Assembly: GCA_963824095.1 (NCBI GenBank)
Contig: CAWGNS010000009.1
Coordinates: 992,001-1,056,000 of the forward strand
Direction of reading: 5' to 3'
Length of the DNA stretch: 64,000 nucleotides
Source: JBBDWJ01 sp963824095
Lineage (GTDB): Bacteria > Acidobacteriota > Terriglobia > Bryobacterales > UBA6623
Part shown: positions 17,047 to 25,500 of the stretch, piece after piece
How the letters are laid out: the number at the start of each line of letters is the position of its first letter
How positions within the stretch are numbered: the stretch's first letter is position 1
Made by a program: the position numbers and the translations under genes
Notes under the pieces: generated by a model
Told to the model about the DNA's origin: nothing
Seen by the model: the letters and a program-made list of their open reading frames with translations, nothing else
Database searches by the model: none

Positions 17047-17251
17047 GGCGGACTCCGATTCTTTCCTGGAAGCGAACAGCGGCGAGCCCTGCCGGAGCCA
17101 GTGGCGACAGCTTCCCGAAAAGCCGCTCCCACTCCATCGCAGCGCTATCCCCGCCACGCTTCACTAGTGATTGTAGTGGAACTGGTTGGAATGGAGGAAG
17201 AGTTCCGCAGCGGCTGTTGCTACGATGGATTGCGGGAACGAGGCGGCGCCA

Positions 17252-17592
17252 GCGAAAACAGAGCCGCAGACGTAAGCCGGCGGGCCGAGTCGCCACCAAC
17301 GTTGGTGGACGGCGGTGCCGCTCGCGGTGAGGCGAGTCGTGCGCGGACGCGCGTAGCGAGACGGCATCGCGACGCGCTGTGGCCCCTGCACCGAGCGGGC
17401 TGACGCGGCTTACAGGCTGCGGAAGAAGTGCGTGAGGCCGGCGTGGCACGCAAGTCGTGCGCGGACGCGCGATGACGCGACGACGGCAAATGGAGTCGCG
17501 CCACGGGCGGCTGTTGCCTGCCCTTGGTCCGCCGGCTCAATCATAGCGGGCTTCGGGCCCGCCGGCTTACGCCTGCGGCTCTGTTTTCGCGC
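17252..17592. repeat. inverted-pair repeat, family A copy 2
   Basis: The left arm, 17252-17294, has the core AGAGCCGCAGACGTAAGCCG. The inverted right arm, 17547-17592, ends on the stop codon of the Arg-rich gene. The 250-base interior shows a short internal duplication (GTCGTGCGCGGACGCGCG at about 17337 and 17456) and no gene. The spacer 17047-17251 holds nothing else I recognise. Confidence 0.8.
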
Positions 17593-18092
17593 TACTTGCG
17601 CGCGAATCCGTAGCGGATGTCCGTGCCGAAGCGTTGCTGGCGCACGATGCCGAAGCTATTGGTGTAGCGGACCCCGGGCGCGTAGCGCTCGCGGCCTCCA
17701 AAACGGCCGAGGTAGGCGTGGCCTCGCAGATCGCCGTAGCGGCGCATGCGGTATTCCGGCAGCCGGTAGCGGAACACGCTGCGGTCGACGATGGATGGCC
17801 GATACCGCAGGCCGTTGCCGTAGCGAAAACTTCCCGACGAGGCGAGCCTGCTGGACCTCTGGCGGCTTTGGGCCTGCTGCTGCCGGTATTGCCAGTAGGA
17901 AATCGTGGGTTGCCCCGAGTCGCGGACAACCGAGCCACCGGCAATTGAGTCGTGGGCAACCGAACCGCGGGCAACCGCCACCGGCGCCGAGCTGCCCCGC
18001 GCGCCCGCGATCGTGATGCCGGCTCCAAAGGCGGCCGGCGCCGCCAGCGCCAGGCAGGCGCTCAACGACGCCCATCGCATCCGTATTCGCAT
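17592..18092 (-). CDS. Arg-rich exported protein of unknown function
   Basis: A 166-residue protein from the ATG at 18092, chosen for its GGGGAGG ribosome site seven bases upstream and the signal peptide 'MRIRMRWASLSACLALAAPA' that follows. The mature part is rich in Arg, Tyr, Gly and Ser, with many short 'YR', 'RYG' and 'YRLPEYRMRRYGD' patterns. Near the N-terminus a run of four 15-bp units encodes repeats such as 'RGSVAHDSIAGGSVVRDS'. I do not recognise a family. The exported, strongly basic make-up suggests binding to an acidic polymer or to the cell surface, but this is a guess. Confidence 0.65.
   Translation of the reverse strand: MRIRMRWASLSACLALAAPAAFGAGITIAGARGSSAPVAVARGSVAHDSIAGGSVVRDSGQPTISYWQYRQQQAQSRQRSSRLASSGSFRYGNGLRYRPSIVDRSVFRYRLPEYRMRRYGDLRGHAYLGRFGGRERYAPGVRYTNSFGIVRQQRFGTDIRYGFARK
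17917..17976. repeat. four 15-bp tandem units in the Arg-rich gene
   Basis: Units start at 17917, 17932, 17947 and 17962, with consensus GAGYCGCGGGCAACC. The period is a multiple of three, so copy-number change would keep the frame. Confidence 0.75.
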
Positions 18093-18395
18093 CGTCCTCC
18101 CCTTCAACAAGACGTCGCATCGCCAAGGCCGCGCGAAGGACCGCAACCGGCGCCGCCGCCTGCCGCAGCCAACCGGCAACTCGATTGGCGCTACGATTAT
18201 GGAGCAGATTGTCCGTGCGGTATAGAGAACCATCGGGTTCAATTTGCAACGGGTACGGAAGGCCGAAAAGAGTTCTATTCAGGCTGCGTTTCGTACTGGA
18301 CCGTTTTTTGAGCAGCGGATCGAGCCGCCCGGCAAGGCCATGGAGCGCTATGGGTTGACGCTCCGCTGCTCGCTTCCGTACCCTGGAAACTCGCT
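18093..18395. other. divergent intergenic region
   Basis: About 300 bases between the Arg-rich gene (minus) and the SIS gene (plus). It must hold both promoters. I see no convincing -35/-10 pair or repeat. Confidence 0.4.
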
Positions 18396-19457
18396 GTGTC
18401 TACAAACCTTGTATCCACTCCCGGGAATCTCACCCGTCAAGAGATCTTTCAGCAACCCGACACCTGGCCCGAGACGGTGTCCCGCGTTCGCGACGCCGAC
18501 CTCGGAGCGATGCCGCCCGCGGTACTCACCGGCGCCGGTACATCGGCCTATGCCGGTATTGCCGTCGAGCCGGCCTGGCAGGGTTCGGCCGCGGTGGCGA
18601 CCACCGACCTGGTGCTCGATTTCTCCGAAGCGCTCAACGGGCGCAACCTGGTCGTGTCGTTTGCGCGCTCGGGCAACAGCCCCGAAAGCGTGGCCGTCGT
18701 CGACAAAATCCACCGCGCGCGCCCCGAGATCCGCCTCATCGCCGTCACGGCCAATGCCGAGGGCGCGCTGGCGCAGCGGCCCGAGCTGGAAACCATCGTG
18801 CTCGACCCGCGCACCAACGACCGCAGCCTGGTGATGACCAGCTCGTTTTCGAATCTGGTGCTGGGCGGACTCTGCCTCGCGCGGCCCGACGAAACCGGCC
18901 GCGCGCTCGATACGCTGTGCGCCAGCGGCAGCGAGATCCTCGAAAAGCACGAGCCGGTAGTGCGCGAGCTGACGGTCGAGGCTGCCTCGCGCGTCGTGAT
19001 TCTGGCTTCGCCGCCGTTGCTGGGGCTCGCCCGCGAAGCCTGGTTGAAGCTGCTGGAGATGACGGCCGGACAGGTCGTTCCGCTGGTGGAAACCTATCTC
19101 GGGCTGCGGCACGGTCCGCTCAGCTTTCTGCGCGAAGACGTCCTGGTGGTTTGCGTGCTCTCGTCCGATCCGCGGCGGCGGCGCTACGAGATGGACCTGA
19201 TCGCCGAGCTCAAGCAGAAAAAACTCGGCCGCCGCATCGCCCTGGGTTCGGTCGCCGGCCAGGAAGCCCTGTTCGAGCACGTCGTCGAAACCGAGGCTTC
19301 GCACCTTCCCGACTACCTGCGCACGCCCGCCGAGGTGGTCTTCGCGCAACTGCTGGGCTATCACCTCAGCCTGCGTCTGGGCCTGGATCCCGATAACCCC
19401 AGCCCTTCGGGCGTGATCAACCGGGTCGTGCAGGGAGTGCGCATCTATGAAGACTAG
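18396..19457 (+). CDS. SIS-domain sugar isomerase/deaminase, AgaS-like
   Basis: A 353-residue cytosolic protein with two SIS domains. The first has the phosphosugar-binding loop 'LTGAGTSAYAG' (about residues 44-54) and 'VVSFARSGNSPESV'; the second has 'VILASPPLLGLAREAWLKLLEMTAGQ' (quoted by parts) and 'LGLRHGPLSFL'. This arrangement fits AgaS-type galactosamine-6-phosphate deaminase/ketose-aldose isomerases. The start is GTG at 18396. It overlaps the PfkB kinase gene by 11 bases, so the two are surely cotranscribed and probably translationally coupled. Together with the GatZ/KbaZ-like gene it suggests amino-sugar breakdown through tagatose phosphates. Confidence 0.82.
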   Translation: MSTNLVSTPGNLTRQEIFQQPDTWPETVSRVRDADLGAMPPAVLTGAGTSAYAGIAVEPAWQGSAAVATTDLVLDFSEALNGRNLVVSFARSGNSPESVAVVDKIHRARPEIRLIAVTANAEGALAQRPELETIVLDPRTNDRSLVMTSSFSNLVLGGLCLARPDETGRALDTLCASGSEILEKHEPVVRELTVEAASRVVILASPPLLGLAREAWLKLLEMTAGQVVPLVETYLGLRHGPLSFLREDVLVVCVLSSDPRRRRYEMDLIAELKQKKLGRRIALGSVAGQEALFEHVVETEASHLPDYLRTPAEVVFAQLLGYHLSLRLGLDPDNPSPSGVINRVVQGVRIYED

Positions 19458-20343
19458 GGCTACGCACGACGTGCTGATTGCGGGCGACGCCAACGTCGAT
19501 TTGCTGCTGCACGACGCTCCGCCGCTCGAGCTTGACACCGAAAAGCTGGCGAAGGGGATGGATCTGACGCTGGGCGGCTCGAGTTCGATCACGGCGTTCA
19601 ACCTGGCGCGCCTCGGAAGCCGCGTCGGGTTCGTCAGCGTGTTGGGCGATGATTTTTTCGGGCGCTTTGTCGCCGAGAGGCTGCGCTGGGCGGGGGTGGA
19701 TCTTAAACATCTCAAGTGGCTGCCGAACCAAAAGTCGGGCCTGACGATCTGGCATATTCGCGGCGCGCGGCGCGCCGGCATCACTTACGAAGGCACGATT
19801 CGCCTGCTGCGGGCGAGCGATATTCCCGACAGCTATCTTGCGAAGTTCCGGCACTTGCACGTGGGCGCATATTTTCTGGTGAAGAATCTGCACGCGGGCG
19901 CCGCGGCGTTGTTCCGGCGCGCGCACAAGCTGGGGCTGACGACTTCTCTCGACTGCAACTACGACCCGGCCGGGAAATGGGACTCGGGCATTCGCTCCGT
20001 GTTGAAGGAAACCGATGTTTTCTTCCCGAATGAAGACGAGGCGAAGCATTTATCCGGGAAGGGCGATGCCAGGGCTGCCGCGGCCGAGTTGCGCAGGCTG
20101 GCCCGCATCGTCGCGGTGAAGCGCGGCGGGAGGGGCGTTCTTGTTGATAGCCCGGAGGGAATCCTGCAGGTGAAGGCGGCGAAGGTCAAGGCCGTCGAGC
20201 GTACCGGGGCCGGTGACAGCTTCGACGCCGGGTTTCTTTCACAATTCGTGCTTGGGAAGACGCTCGGCGAATGTGCGCGAGCCGGGATCCGGGCCGGCGG
20301 GCGCGCCGTCACCCGTTTCGGCGGCACCACAGCATTCGAGTAG
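19447..20343 (+). CDS. PfkB-family carbohydrate kinase
   Basis: A 298-residue ribokinase/PfkB-fold kinase. The N-terminal pattern 'DVLIAGDANVDLLL' and the 'LGGSSSITAFNLARLG' motif are followed by 'VSVLGDDFFG'. The C-terminal signature 'RTGAGDSFDAGF' lies at about residues 252-263 and holds the catalytic Asp and the anion hole. 'DVFFPNEDEAKHLSG' is the usual NxxE region that helps bind Mg. The start overlaps the end of the SIS gene. Next to an AgaS-like isomerase, the likely substrate is a tagatose- or fructose-type phosphate, but substrate cannot be read from sequence alone. Confidence 0.88.
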   Translation: MKTRATHDVLIAGDANVDLLLHDAPPLELDTEKLAKGMDLTLGGSSSITAFNLARLGSRVGFVSVLGDDFFGRFVAERLRWAGVDLKHLKWLPNQKSGLTIWHIRGARRAGITYEGTIRLLRASDIPDSYLAKFRHLHVGAYFLVKNLHAGAAALFRRAHKLGLTTSLDCNYDPAGKWDSGIRSVLKETDVFFPNEDEAKHLSGKGDARAAAAELRRLARIVAVKRGGRGVLVDSPEGILQVKAAKVKAVERTGAGDSFDAGFLSQFVLGKTLGECARAGIRAGGRAVTRFGGTTAFE

Positions 20344-20518
20344 GGACGCGATCCAGAGGCGTCCTGCGGTTTCAGGCGCCGCCAGCTCTTACGCTTGCTC
20401 GCCGTGCTCAACGTACTGTCTAAGTACGCCTCCGCGCGCCAAGCGCCGCGTGCCTCGTATCCACGGCCTTCTCCTGCCTCTCGCCGCGATGCTGTGTGAG
20501 AAAAGCGGGCTGGCGAGC

Positions 20519-21925
20519 CTACGATCCATTTCCACAAGCAGCCGAGTAGATTCGCACGACCTTCCGAATGCGGTCGTCGATCAAGCTTGCCGGGTCGTTG
20601 CCGATGGTGCCGGCGCGCACGGCGTCGTACTGCTCGGGCAGGTACTGGCTCAGCAGCGTCACGGGAGGCGTGTTGGCCGTCAGGTTTGCGACCAGAGTCT
20701 TGAGCTCGTGCTGCACCGCCGGGTCGGGCCAATAGTAGCGGCAGCGATCGCTGTAGCTGTACCGCCGGGCGAAATGTAGATCCTGCTCGTCACCGTGGTA
20801 GTAGGGCTGCCAGTAAGCCGGGTTGCCGAGCATCGCCTTCTCGAGCGCTTCGGGAACGCGCGAAAGCGAAACCCCACGGCGGTTCCCGAATAGCTCCCGT
20901 TCGATAGCGCTGAGCGCGAATATGGCCTCTCGAAACGCGAACGTAAGCCAAGGGCCGACCTTCAGAATGGCGAAGTGATCTTCCACCAACGCGCGCAACG
21001 CGGCGGGGGACTGGTAATCGGTGGAGTGCGCTTCGTATACCAGCGCGGGCGACTCAGGCAGGTGTTCGGTCAGAGGCCGCGCCTTGTTCCGTTCGTAGGC
21101 GAAGACGCTGTCATCGCCGAACTCGACGCCTGGTTGGACGACGAGCCCGACTACGCGCTGCCAGGCGTCTTCCAGGCCGTGCTTGCGGAACGCCGCGTGG
21201 AAGGTTTCGAGCGTGGTTTGCGCGTCTTCGACGCGGGTCACGGCGGGAGGCTCTCCCGGCCCCTGCTCGCCGCCCGGCGTTGGCACCTCGGTGCCGATGA
21301 TGTAGAGCGGAGCGGGTGCGCCGGCAGGCAGCTCGGCGCGTGTGCGTTCGGCGACTTCGCCGATCATGGCGGCCCGCTCGGCGATCCGTTCGGCAGCGAG
21401 GGCCCCGCTGGCGTCGTCGCCACACGCCATGCTGGCGTCCAGGTGGATTTTTGTGTAGCCCGCCAACACACTACGGCGAACGAGCTCACAGGCTTTTTCC
21501 AGCGCGGCCGCGGATGGTTCCTTGCGCCAGGGGTAGGGGCCGAGGTGATCGCTGCCCAGCAGTACTCTCTCTTCCGGAAAGTTTGCGCGCCGCGCAATGG
21601 TGCGAACAAATTGTTCGAACTGGGCCGGCTCCATCCCGGTATAGCCGCCAAACTGATTCACCTGGTTGGAGGTGGATTCGATGCACAGTACCGATTGGTC
21701 GGCAAGCGCCTGGCGCATGGCTGCTTCGAGAACCCAGACGTTGGCGGAGCAGACGGAGTAGATGCCGACGGGTTCCTGGCGGCGATTGCGCTCGACGACG
21801 GTTTTTAGCGACCTAACCCCGAGTGCGCGGGAGGGTTTGCCTGAGGCGTCATTGGGGGCGGCGGTTTCGGCTCGATGGGTGGCGGTGTTTGGGGCTTGCC
21901 CAGCGTCCTTGCTTGCTGTCTTCAT
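20519..21925 (-). CDS. GatZ/KbaZ-type tagatose-1,6-bisphosphate aldolase subunit-like protein
   Basis: A 468-residue protein matching the non-catalytic GatZ/KbaZ (AgaZ) family: 'VGIYSVCSANVWVLEAAMRQ', 'CIESTSNQVNQFGGYTGM', 'LGSDHLGPYPW', 'KIHLDASMACGDD', 'IGTEVPTPGG' and 'YEAHSTDYQ'. In enterobacteria it stabilises the catalytic GatY/KbaY aldolase; some distant members have been proposed to have their own activity. About 35 unrelated residues precede the conserved N-terminus, so a later start is possible. It is convergent with the SIS-PfkB pair. No GatY/KbaY gene is in the window. Confidence 0.88.
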   Translation of the reverse strand: MKTASKDAGQAPNTATHRAETAAPNDASGKPSRALGVRSLKTVVERNRRQEPVGIYSVCSANVWVLEAAMRQALADQSVLCIESTSNQVNQFGGYTGMEPAQFEQFVRTIARRANFPEERVLLGSDHLGPYPWRKEPSAAALEKACELVRRSVLAGYTKIHLDASMACGDDASGALAAERIAERAAMIGEVAERTRAELPAGAPAPLYIIGTEVPTPGGEQGPGEPPAVTRVEDAQTTLETFHAAFRKHGLEDAWQRVVGLVVQPGVEFGDDSVFAYERNKARPLTEHLPESPALVYEAHSTDYQSPAALRALVEDHFAILKVGPWLTFAFREAIFALSAIERELFGNRRGVSLSRVPEALEKAMLGNPAYWQPYYHGDEQDLHFARRYSYSDRCRYYWPDPAVQHELKTLVANLTANTPPVTLLSQYLPEQYDAVRAGTIGNDPASLIDDRIRKVVRIYSAACGNGS

Positions 21926-22104
21926 CAGGTTACGTGGCGTGGCGGAAGTGTTTTATTGCTCGATAGGGTGAGGAAACCGGAATCCGGCTTCGATGGTGAC
22001 ACGGTCACAGTATACAACCTTGCTGCTTTGATTCGGCCGTTGGTTGGTGTGGTGATGGTGGTTTGGAAGAAGGGGCGAGCCGGGTGAGGCTTGGGCCGCG
22101 GTAG

Positions 22105-22232
22105 AACGCTCAACTGGTTGCCGCGCTCAACTTCGTTAACACGCTCAACTGGTTAGCGCCCAACTGGGTAACTCTCAACTGGTTAACGCCCAGCTCGTTA
22201 ACGCCCAACTCGTTAACGCCCAACTTGTTGAC
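22105..22232. repeat. degenerate tandem repeat, eight units of 15-17 bp
   Basis: About eight head-to-tail copies with consensus GCCCAACTSGTTAAC. Later units are a regular 15 bp; the first three are 16-18 bp. Each unit contains a CAACT...GTT half-palindrome and GTTAAC at the junction. No ORF uses it. Confidence 0.8.
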
Positions 22233-22249
22233 GATTGAGCAGTTCGAAG

Positions 22250-22277
22250 CCACCGCTTGCTTACGCGCGCGGCTCGG
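22250..22277. repeat. ACCGCTTGCT...CGCGCGGCTC repeat, single copy
   Basis: The sequence ACCGCTTGCTTACGCGCGCG followed by GCTCGG also occurs, with one change, as an inverted pair at 42167-42195 and 42305-42332. Confidence 0.7.
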
Positions 22278-22322
22278 ATTTGCGGCTCGGATTCCTGGTA
22301 ACGATAGCTCTGCGAGGGTCCG

Positions 22323-22892
22323 CTAGAAGGTGATGCCGGTGAGAAATACGAACTGATTGCGGTTGGAGCGCAGGCCGTCGAGGTCCAGTTGGTCGGAGAA
22401 GCGGCGCGTGTAGCGGATCTCCGGCGTGATGCGCACGAAGGGGATCTTTATTTCGACTCCGGTTCCGAACACGACGCCGGCCGCGTTGGAGGTCGGCGCG
22501 CTGACATCGGTGATCGCGTTGAAGGTGCCGCCGCCCGCGATGAAAGGCCTCACGGGGCCGACGCCGGCGCGATAGCGAAGCATCAGCGGAAAGTCCCACT
22601 GGCCGCCGCTTTCGCGCGCCACCGGGTCGACGCTTTGGTACCCGACCCGGCTGTAGAGCGCATCAAAGGTGACGCCGAGGCCAAACGGCAGGCGCGCCTC
22701 GATCGTCGGCCCCGCAATCCACCGATGCGGCAGGTTTTGGAACGTCACCGCGCCGGGTACGGCGTCGAAGGCGTCCGAGAGCGGCACCCCGCCTCGTACG
22801 CCCACGGAAACACCCTGCGCCCGGGCGGGCGCCTGCAGGGCCAACAGCGCGAATAGCGAAAAGGCAGCGAGATATATTTTTGTATTTTTCAT
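22323..22892 (-). CDS. small outer-membrane beta-barrel protein
   Basis: A 189-residue protein with a clear signal peptide ('FSLFALLALQAPARAQ'). The mature part has alternating polar/hydrophobic strands separated by short turns and ends in 'FVFLTGITF', a C-terminal Phe typical of outer-membrane barrels of the OmpA/OMP_b-brl kind. Eight strands would fit its size. Role unknown; no peptidoglycan-binding domain is fused. Confidence 0.75.
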   Translation of the reverse strand: MKNTKIYLAAFSLFALLALQAPARAQGVSVGVRGGVPLSDAFDAVPGAVTFQNLPHRWIAGPTIEARLPFGLGVTFDALYSRVGYQSVDPVARESGGQWDFPLMLRYRAGVGPVRPFIAGGGTFNAITDVSAPTSNAAGVVFGTGVEIKIPFVRITPEIRYTRRFSDQLDLDGLRSNRNQFVFLTGITF

Positions 22893-23335
22893 TTTTGGTG
22901 GTGGTTGGGGATAGCTCGAGACGCCTGGCGCGTGAGCGTCCGTATTTGTCAGACGCTATTGCGCGGCGCCGTGTTTCCCATTCCGTGTCTCGAACAGCCC
23001 GCAGGCGTGACAGGCTGCGGAAAAAGTACTCTGGAGGCCAAGCCTGGGTTCAACTTGAGCCGATGGACCGAAAGGGCACAGAGGCAAGAGACCGCACCCG
23101 TGGCGCGAACCTCCAGGTTTGCCGCGTCGCGATTCATCGCGACGTACGGTCCCACACCACCGAAGCCCTGCTGGAAGATGCCACAGCCGGACCGGAATGC
23201 CCTTTTTTTGCAGCCTGTGTTACGCCTGCGGCTCTTTTTGGGAGGCCTTATTCCGGTGGGGATGCAGGCCGTTCCTCTTGACCCGCGGATTTGGGCAGGC
23301 CGGAGGCCTGCCCCACTGTCCCGCGTTGGTTGTCG
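22893..23335. other. intergenic region with repeat copies
   Basis: About 440 bases. It carries the GGGCAGG...CCTGCCC palindrome at 23293-23314 just past the stop of the amidohydrolase gene, a partial family A core at about 23219-23236 (TACGCCTGCGGCTCT) and a similar CCCGCAGGCGTGACAGGC stretch near 22998. No gene is supported. Confidence 0.55.
23293..23314 (-). repeat. GGGCAGG...CCTGCCC palindromic repeat, copy 2
   Basis: An 8-bp perfect stem, GGGCAGGC/GCCTGCCC, with a CGGAG loop. It lies 22 bases after the stop codon of the minus-strand amidohydrolase gene, so it may double as its terminator. Confidence 0.75.
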
Positions 23336-24532
23336 CTACAGCGTTGGTTTGGTCCAGTTCAGGATGCGTTTGGCGTTGTCGTGGTAGACGGCTTTGAGCA
23401 CATCGTCGGGCAGGCCGAGTCCGTAGAGTCTCCACCAGGAAGGCCCCTTGATAAATTCGTCGCGCGTTTCCATCACGCGCCACCAGGCTCGCCACATCTC
23501 GGCGGTGTGTTCCTGGTCGCTGCCGTAAAGAATGCGGTCTTTGTATTTCGCGAAGAAGGGCGGCGCGGTGAAGGGCTGGCGGCCGAACTCGTAGGCCCGC
23601 GCCGACAGGTCGACGTTGAGGTTCGGGAAGCGGTCGATCATCAGGCTCAGTTGCGCCAGGTCGTGGCCCAGATTGCTGAAGTGAACCGCCACGAACGTCG
23701 TCTTGGGCTGCCGGTCGAGCAGGGCTTGAAAGCGGCTGATCAGTTCGGCGTGCGACGGCACGTCCAGGCGGCTCTGGTTGTACTGCTGGAAGTCCGGCGT
23801 GCGCTCCTGATGCTCGTCGTCGGGCTGCCACGCCGAGGGATGGTCGGCGATGTGCAGGCTGACCGGAATGTGCAACTCGGCGCATTTCTGCCAGAACAGG
23901 TCGAGGCGCCGGTCGTCGACGTGCAGCCGTTTGTTGCGCGGCAGCAGTTCGCCCGAACCGACCGTGGCCGAGACGCCGAAACCGCGGCCCTTGTCGGTGA
24001 TCTCGCCGACGCCGCGCGCGCCCTTGCGATAGCAGCGCTCCAACTCGGCGGCGACCTTTTCGGGGAACTCCGGTGCGTCGATATCCACGCTGTGGGTGTC
24101 CATGCCGCAGTAGAGCAGAAAGCGGTCGGGGTAGGCCTTGAGATAGCTATCCACCATCTTGTCGAAGCGCTCGCCGGTGGCGCCGGTCAGCAGCACGGCC
24201 TGCGCGATACCCACCTCGTCCATCAGCTTCACCAGTTCGGCCGCGTCTTGCGGACTCGAGCCGCGCGGGTGGATGTGCGCGTCGATGACGGGAAATTTTG
24301 CCTTCAGCGGGTGATGTTCTGGAACAACCAGGTTCGAGCGTGGATCGTAGTCTTTGAGGAGAACCTTGTTCATCGGTCCGTCGTAGCCGTCGTCGTCCAA
24401 CTCCGCCGGTTTGGTGGCGGACGTCTGGGCGGCCGCTGTTTGCACGCCGCGGGCGCCGAATTGCCAAGCCAGGCCGGCGAGCAGCGCCGCCGCGGACAAA
24501 ACACTCAGACGCGCCAAAGAGGATCGTTGCAT
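23336..24532 (-). CDS. secreted amidohydrolase (amidohydrolase_2 family)
   Basis: A protein of about 398 residues. The start ATG at 24532 has GGAG five bases upstream; a GTG at 24538 is also possible. A hydrophobic segment ends at 'QTAAAQ', giving export. The catalytic domain is a metal-dependent TIM barrel: 'PVIDAHIHPRG' (first His pair), 'ERCYRKGARGVGEI', 'PVSLHIADHPSAW' (His after strand 5), 'FVAVHFSNLGHD' and 'ILYGSDQEHTAEM' (C-terminal Asp). These are hallmarks of the amidohydrolase_2/ACMSD-like group, which includes decarboxylases and hydrolases. Substrate is unknown. Confidence 0.8.
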   Translation of the reverse strand: MQRSSLARLSVLSAAALLAGLAWQFGARGVQTAAAQTSATKPAELDDDGYDGPMNKVLLKDYDPRSNLVVPEHHPLKAKFPVIDAHIHPRGSSPQDAAELVKLMDEVGIAQAVLLTGATGERFDKMVDSYLKAYPDRFLLYCGMDTHSVDIDAPEFPEKVAAELERCYRKGARGVGEITDKGRGFGVSATVGSGELLPRNKRLHVDDRRLDLFWQKCAELHIPVSLHIADHPSAWQPDDEHQERTPDFQQYNQSRLDVPSHAELISRFQALLDRQPKTTFVAVHFSNLGHDLAQLSLMIDRFPNLNVDLSARAYEFGRQPFTAPPFFAKYKDRILYGSDQEHTAEMWRAWWRVMETRDEFIKGPSWWRLYGLGLPDDVLKAVYHDNAKRILNWTKPTL

Positions 24533-24855
24533 AACCACTCCACTGCAAAAAAGCTACTGTCGAAGAAATCGGTTTACCGCCGAGCAATTGTAGCGCAAAC
24601 CGGAAGGAGTCATCGCGGCGGCCGCGGCATCATCCGCGCGTGCGGCCGTGGCGCGGGTTTCCCGACGGCGGCGCCGGCGTCGCGTTTGGCGTTGCGCAGG
24701 GCCGTCGCTCAAAGGGGGCTGTGTCTTGCAACGGTATGTCTTGTAACGTCCATGCATGCCGCCGTGTCCAATAAATAGGTGGGGATGTTTTCTTGCTTTT
24801 CGCAATTCTCGTTCTTATCCGATTTTCAAAATCAATCACCCTGGAGGTATTTCCC
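24533..24855. other. divergent intergenic region, nothing recognised
   Basis: About 320 bases between the amidohydrolase (minus) and the PEGA gene (plus). It probably holds both promoters. The last 60 bases are AT-rich. No repeat family member is seen. Confidence 0.4.
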
Positions 24856-25431
24856 ATGAGTCAGCACGCGCCCGTTCGCTACGCTTTGCTTGCGGTGATC
24901 GCCCTGATCGCCGCCGCCGGGTTGAGCCCGCTGCACGCCGCCGACAAGGTGGGCTATCTGCGAACCCGCATCAGCCCGCGCGAAGCCGGCGTGTTCGTCG
25001 ACGGCAACTACTATGGCACCGCGGCGATGTTTGGTCACCGCGAACGCATGATCAAGCTCTCGCCCGGCTCGCACAAGGTCGAGATCAAAGACCCGCGCTA
25101 CAAGGTTCTGAATGTGGACGCCAAGATCGAAGCCGATAAGACGACCACGATCCGCCAATACATGGAACCGCTGGACTACCGGCCTCAAGGCCCGTTGGGC
25201 GAGTTGACGACCGACGGTTTTGGCAACGCGGCGATCTACATCGACGGCGACTATTACGCGAACGCCCTCGAACTCGAGAATCCCGCCTATTCCCTGTTGC
25301 TCAAGGCCGGTGACTACGATATGAAGATCGTGCCCGTCGAAGGCGAAGTCGTACGGCAGGAAAAAATTACCATCAAGGCCGACGAGACGCTGGTGATCTA
25401 CAAGGGCGGCGGAAGCGCCACCCGCAAGTAA
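24856..25431 (+). CDS. exported PEGA-domain protein
   Basis: A 191-residue protein from the ATG at 24856, preceded by GGAGG nine bases upstream. The signal peptide ends at 'LSPLHAAD'. The mature part holds two PEGA-like beta repeats: 'VGYLRTRISPREAGVFVDGN' to 'LSPGSHKVEIKDPRY', and 'AAIYIDGDYYANALELE' to 'LLKAGDYDMKIVP'. PEGA domains occur on S-layer, kinase and envelope proteins and likely mediate surface contacts. It stands alone, convergent with a frameshifted secreted enzyme. Confidence 0.8.
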   Translation: MSQHAPVRYALLAVIALIAAAGLSPLHAADKVGYLRTRISPREAGVFVDGNYYGTAAMFGHRERMIKLSPGSHKVEIKDPRYKVLNVDAKIEADKTTTIRQYMEPLDYRPQGPLGELTTDGFGNAAIYIDGDYYANALELENPAYSLLLKAGDYDMKIVPVEGEVVRQEKITIKADETLVIYKGGGSATRK

Positions 25432-25500
25432 ACCGCGCGCAAAGGCAGGGCCGCGGGAAGGGAAGAGCCCCTCGGCGCGGCCGGCGCTTGCTTGGCCGCG

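Larger units (their letters stand above)
21926..22322. other. intergenic region with tandem repeat
   Basis: About 400 bases upstream of the GatZ-like gene and downstream of the beta-barrel gene. It contains the tandem array at 22105-22232 and one copy of the ACCGCTTGCT...CGCGCGGCTC repeat at 22250-22277. The latter lies about 45 bases past the stop codon of the barrel gene, where a terminator would be expected. Confidence 0.6.

Noticed and set aside
22105..22232. CRISPR-like array
   Set aside because: The units are 15-18 bp and contiguous, with no unique spacers and no cas genes nearby.
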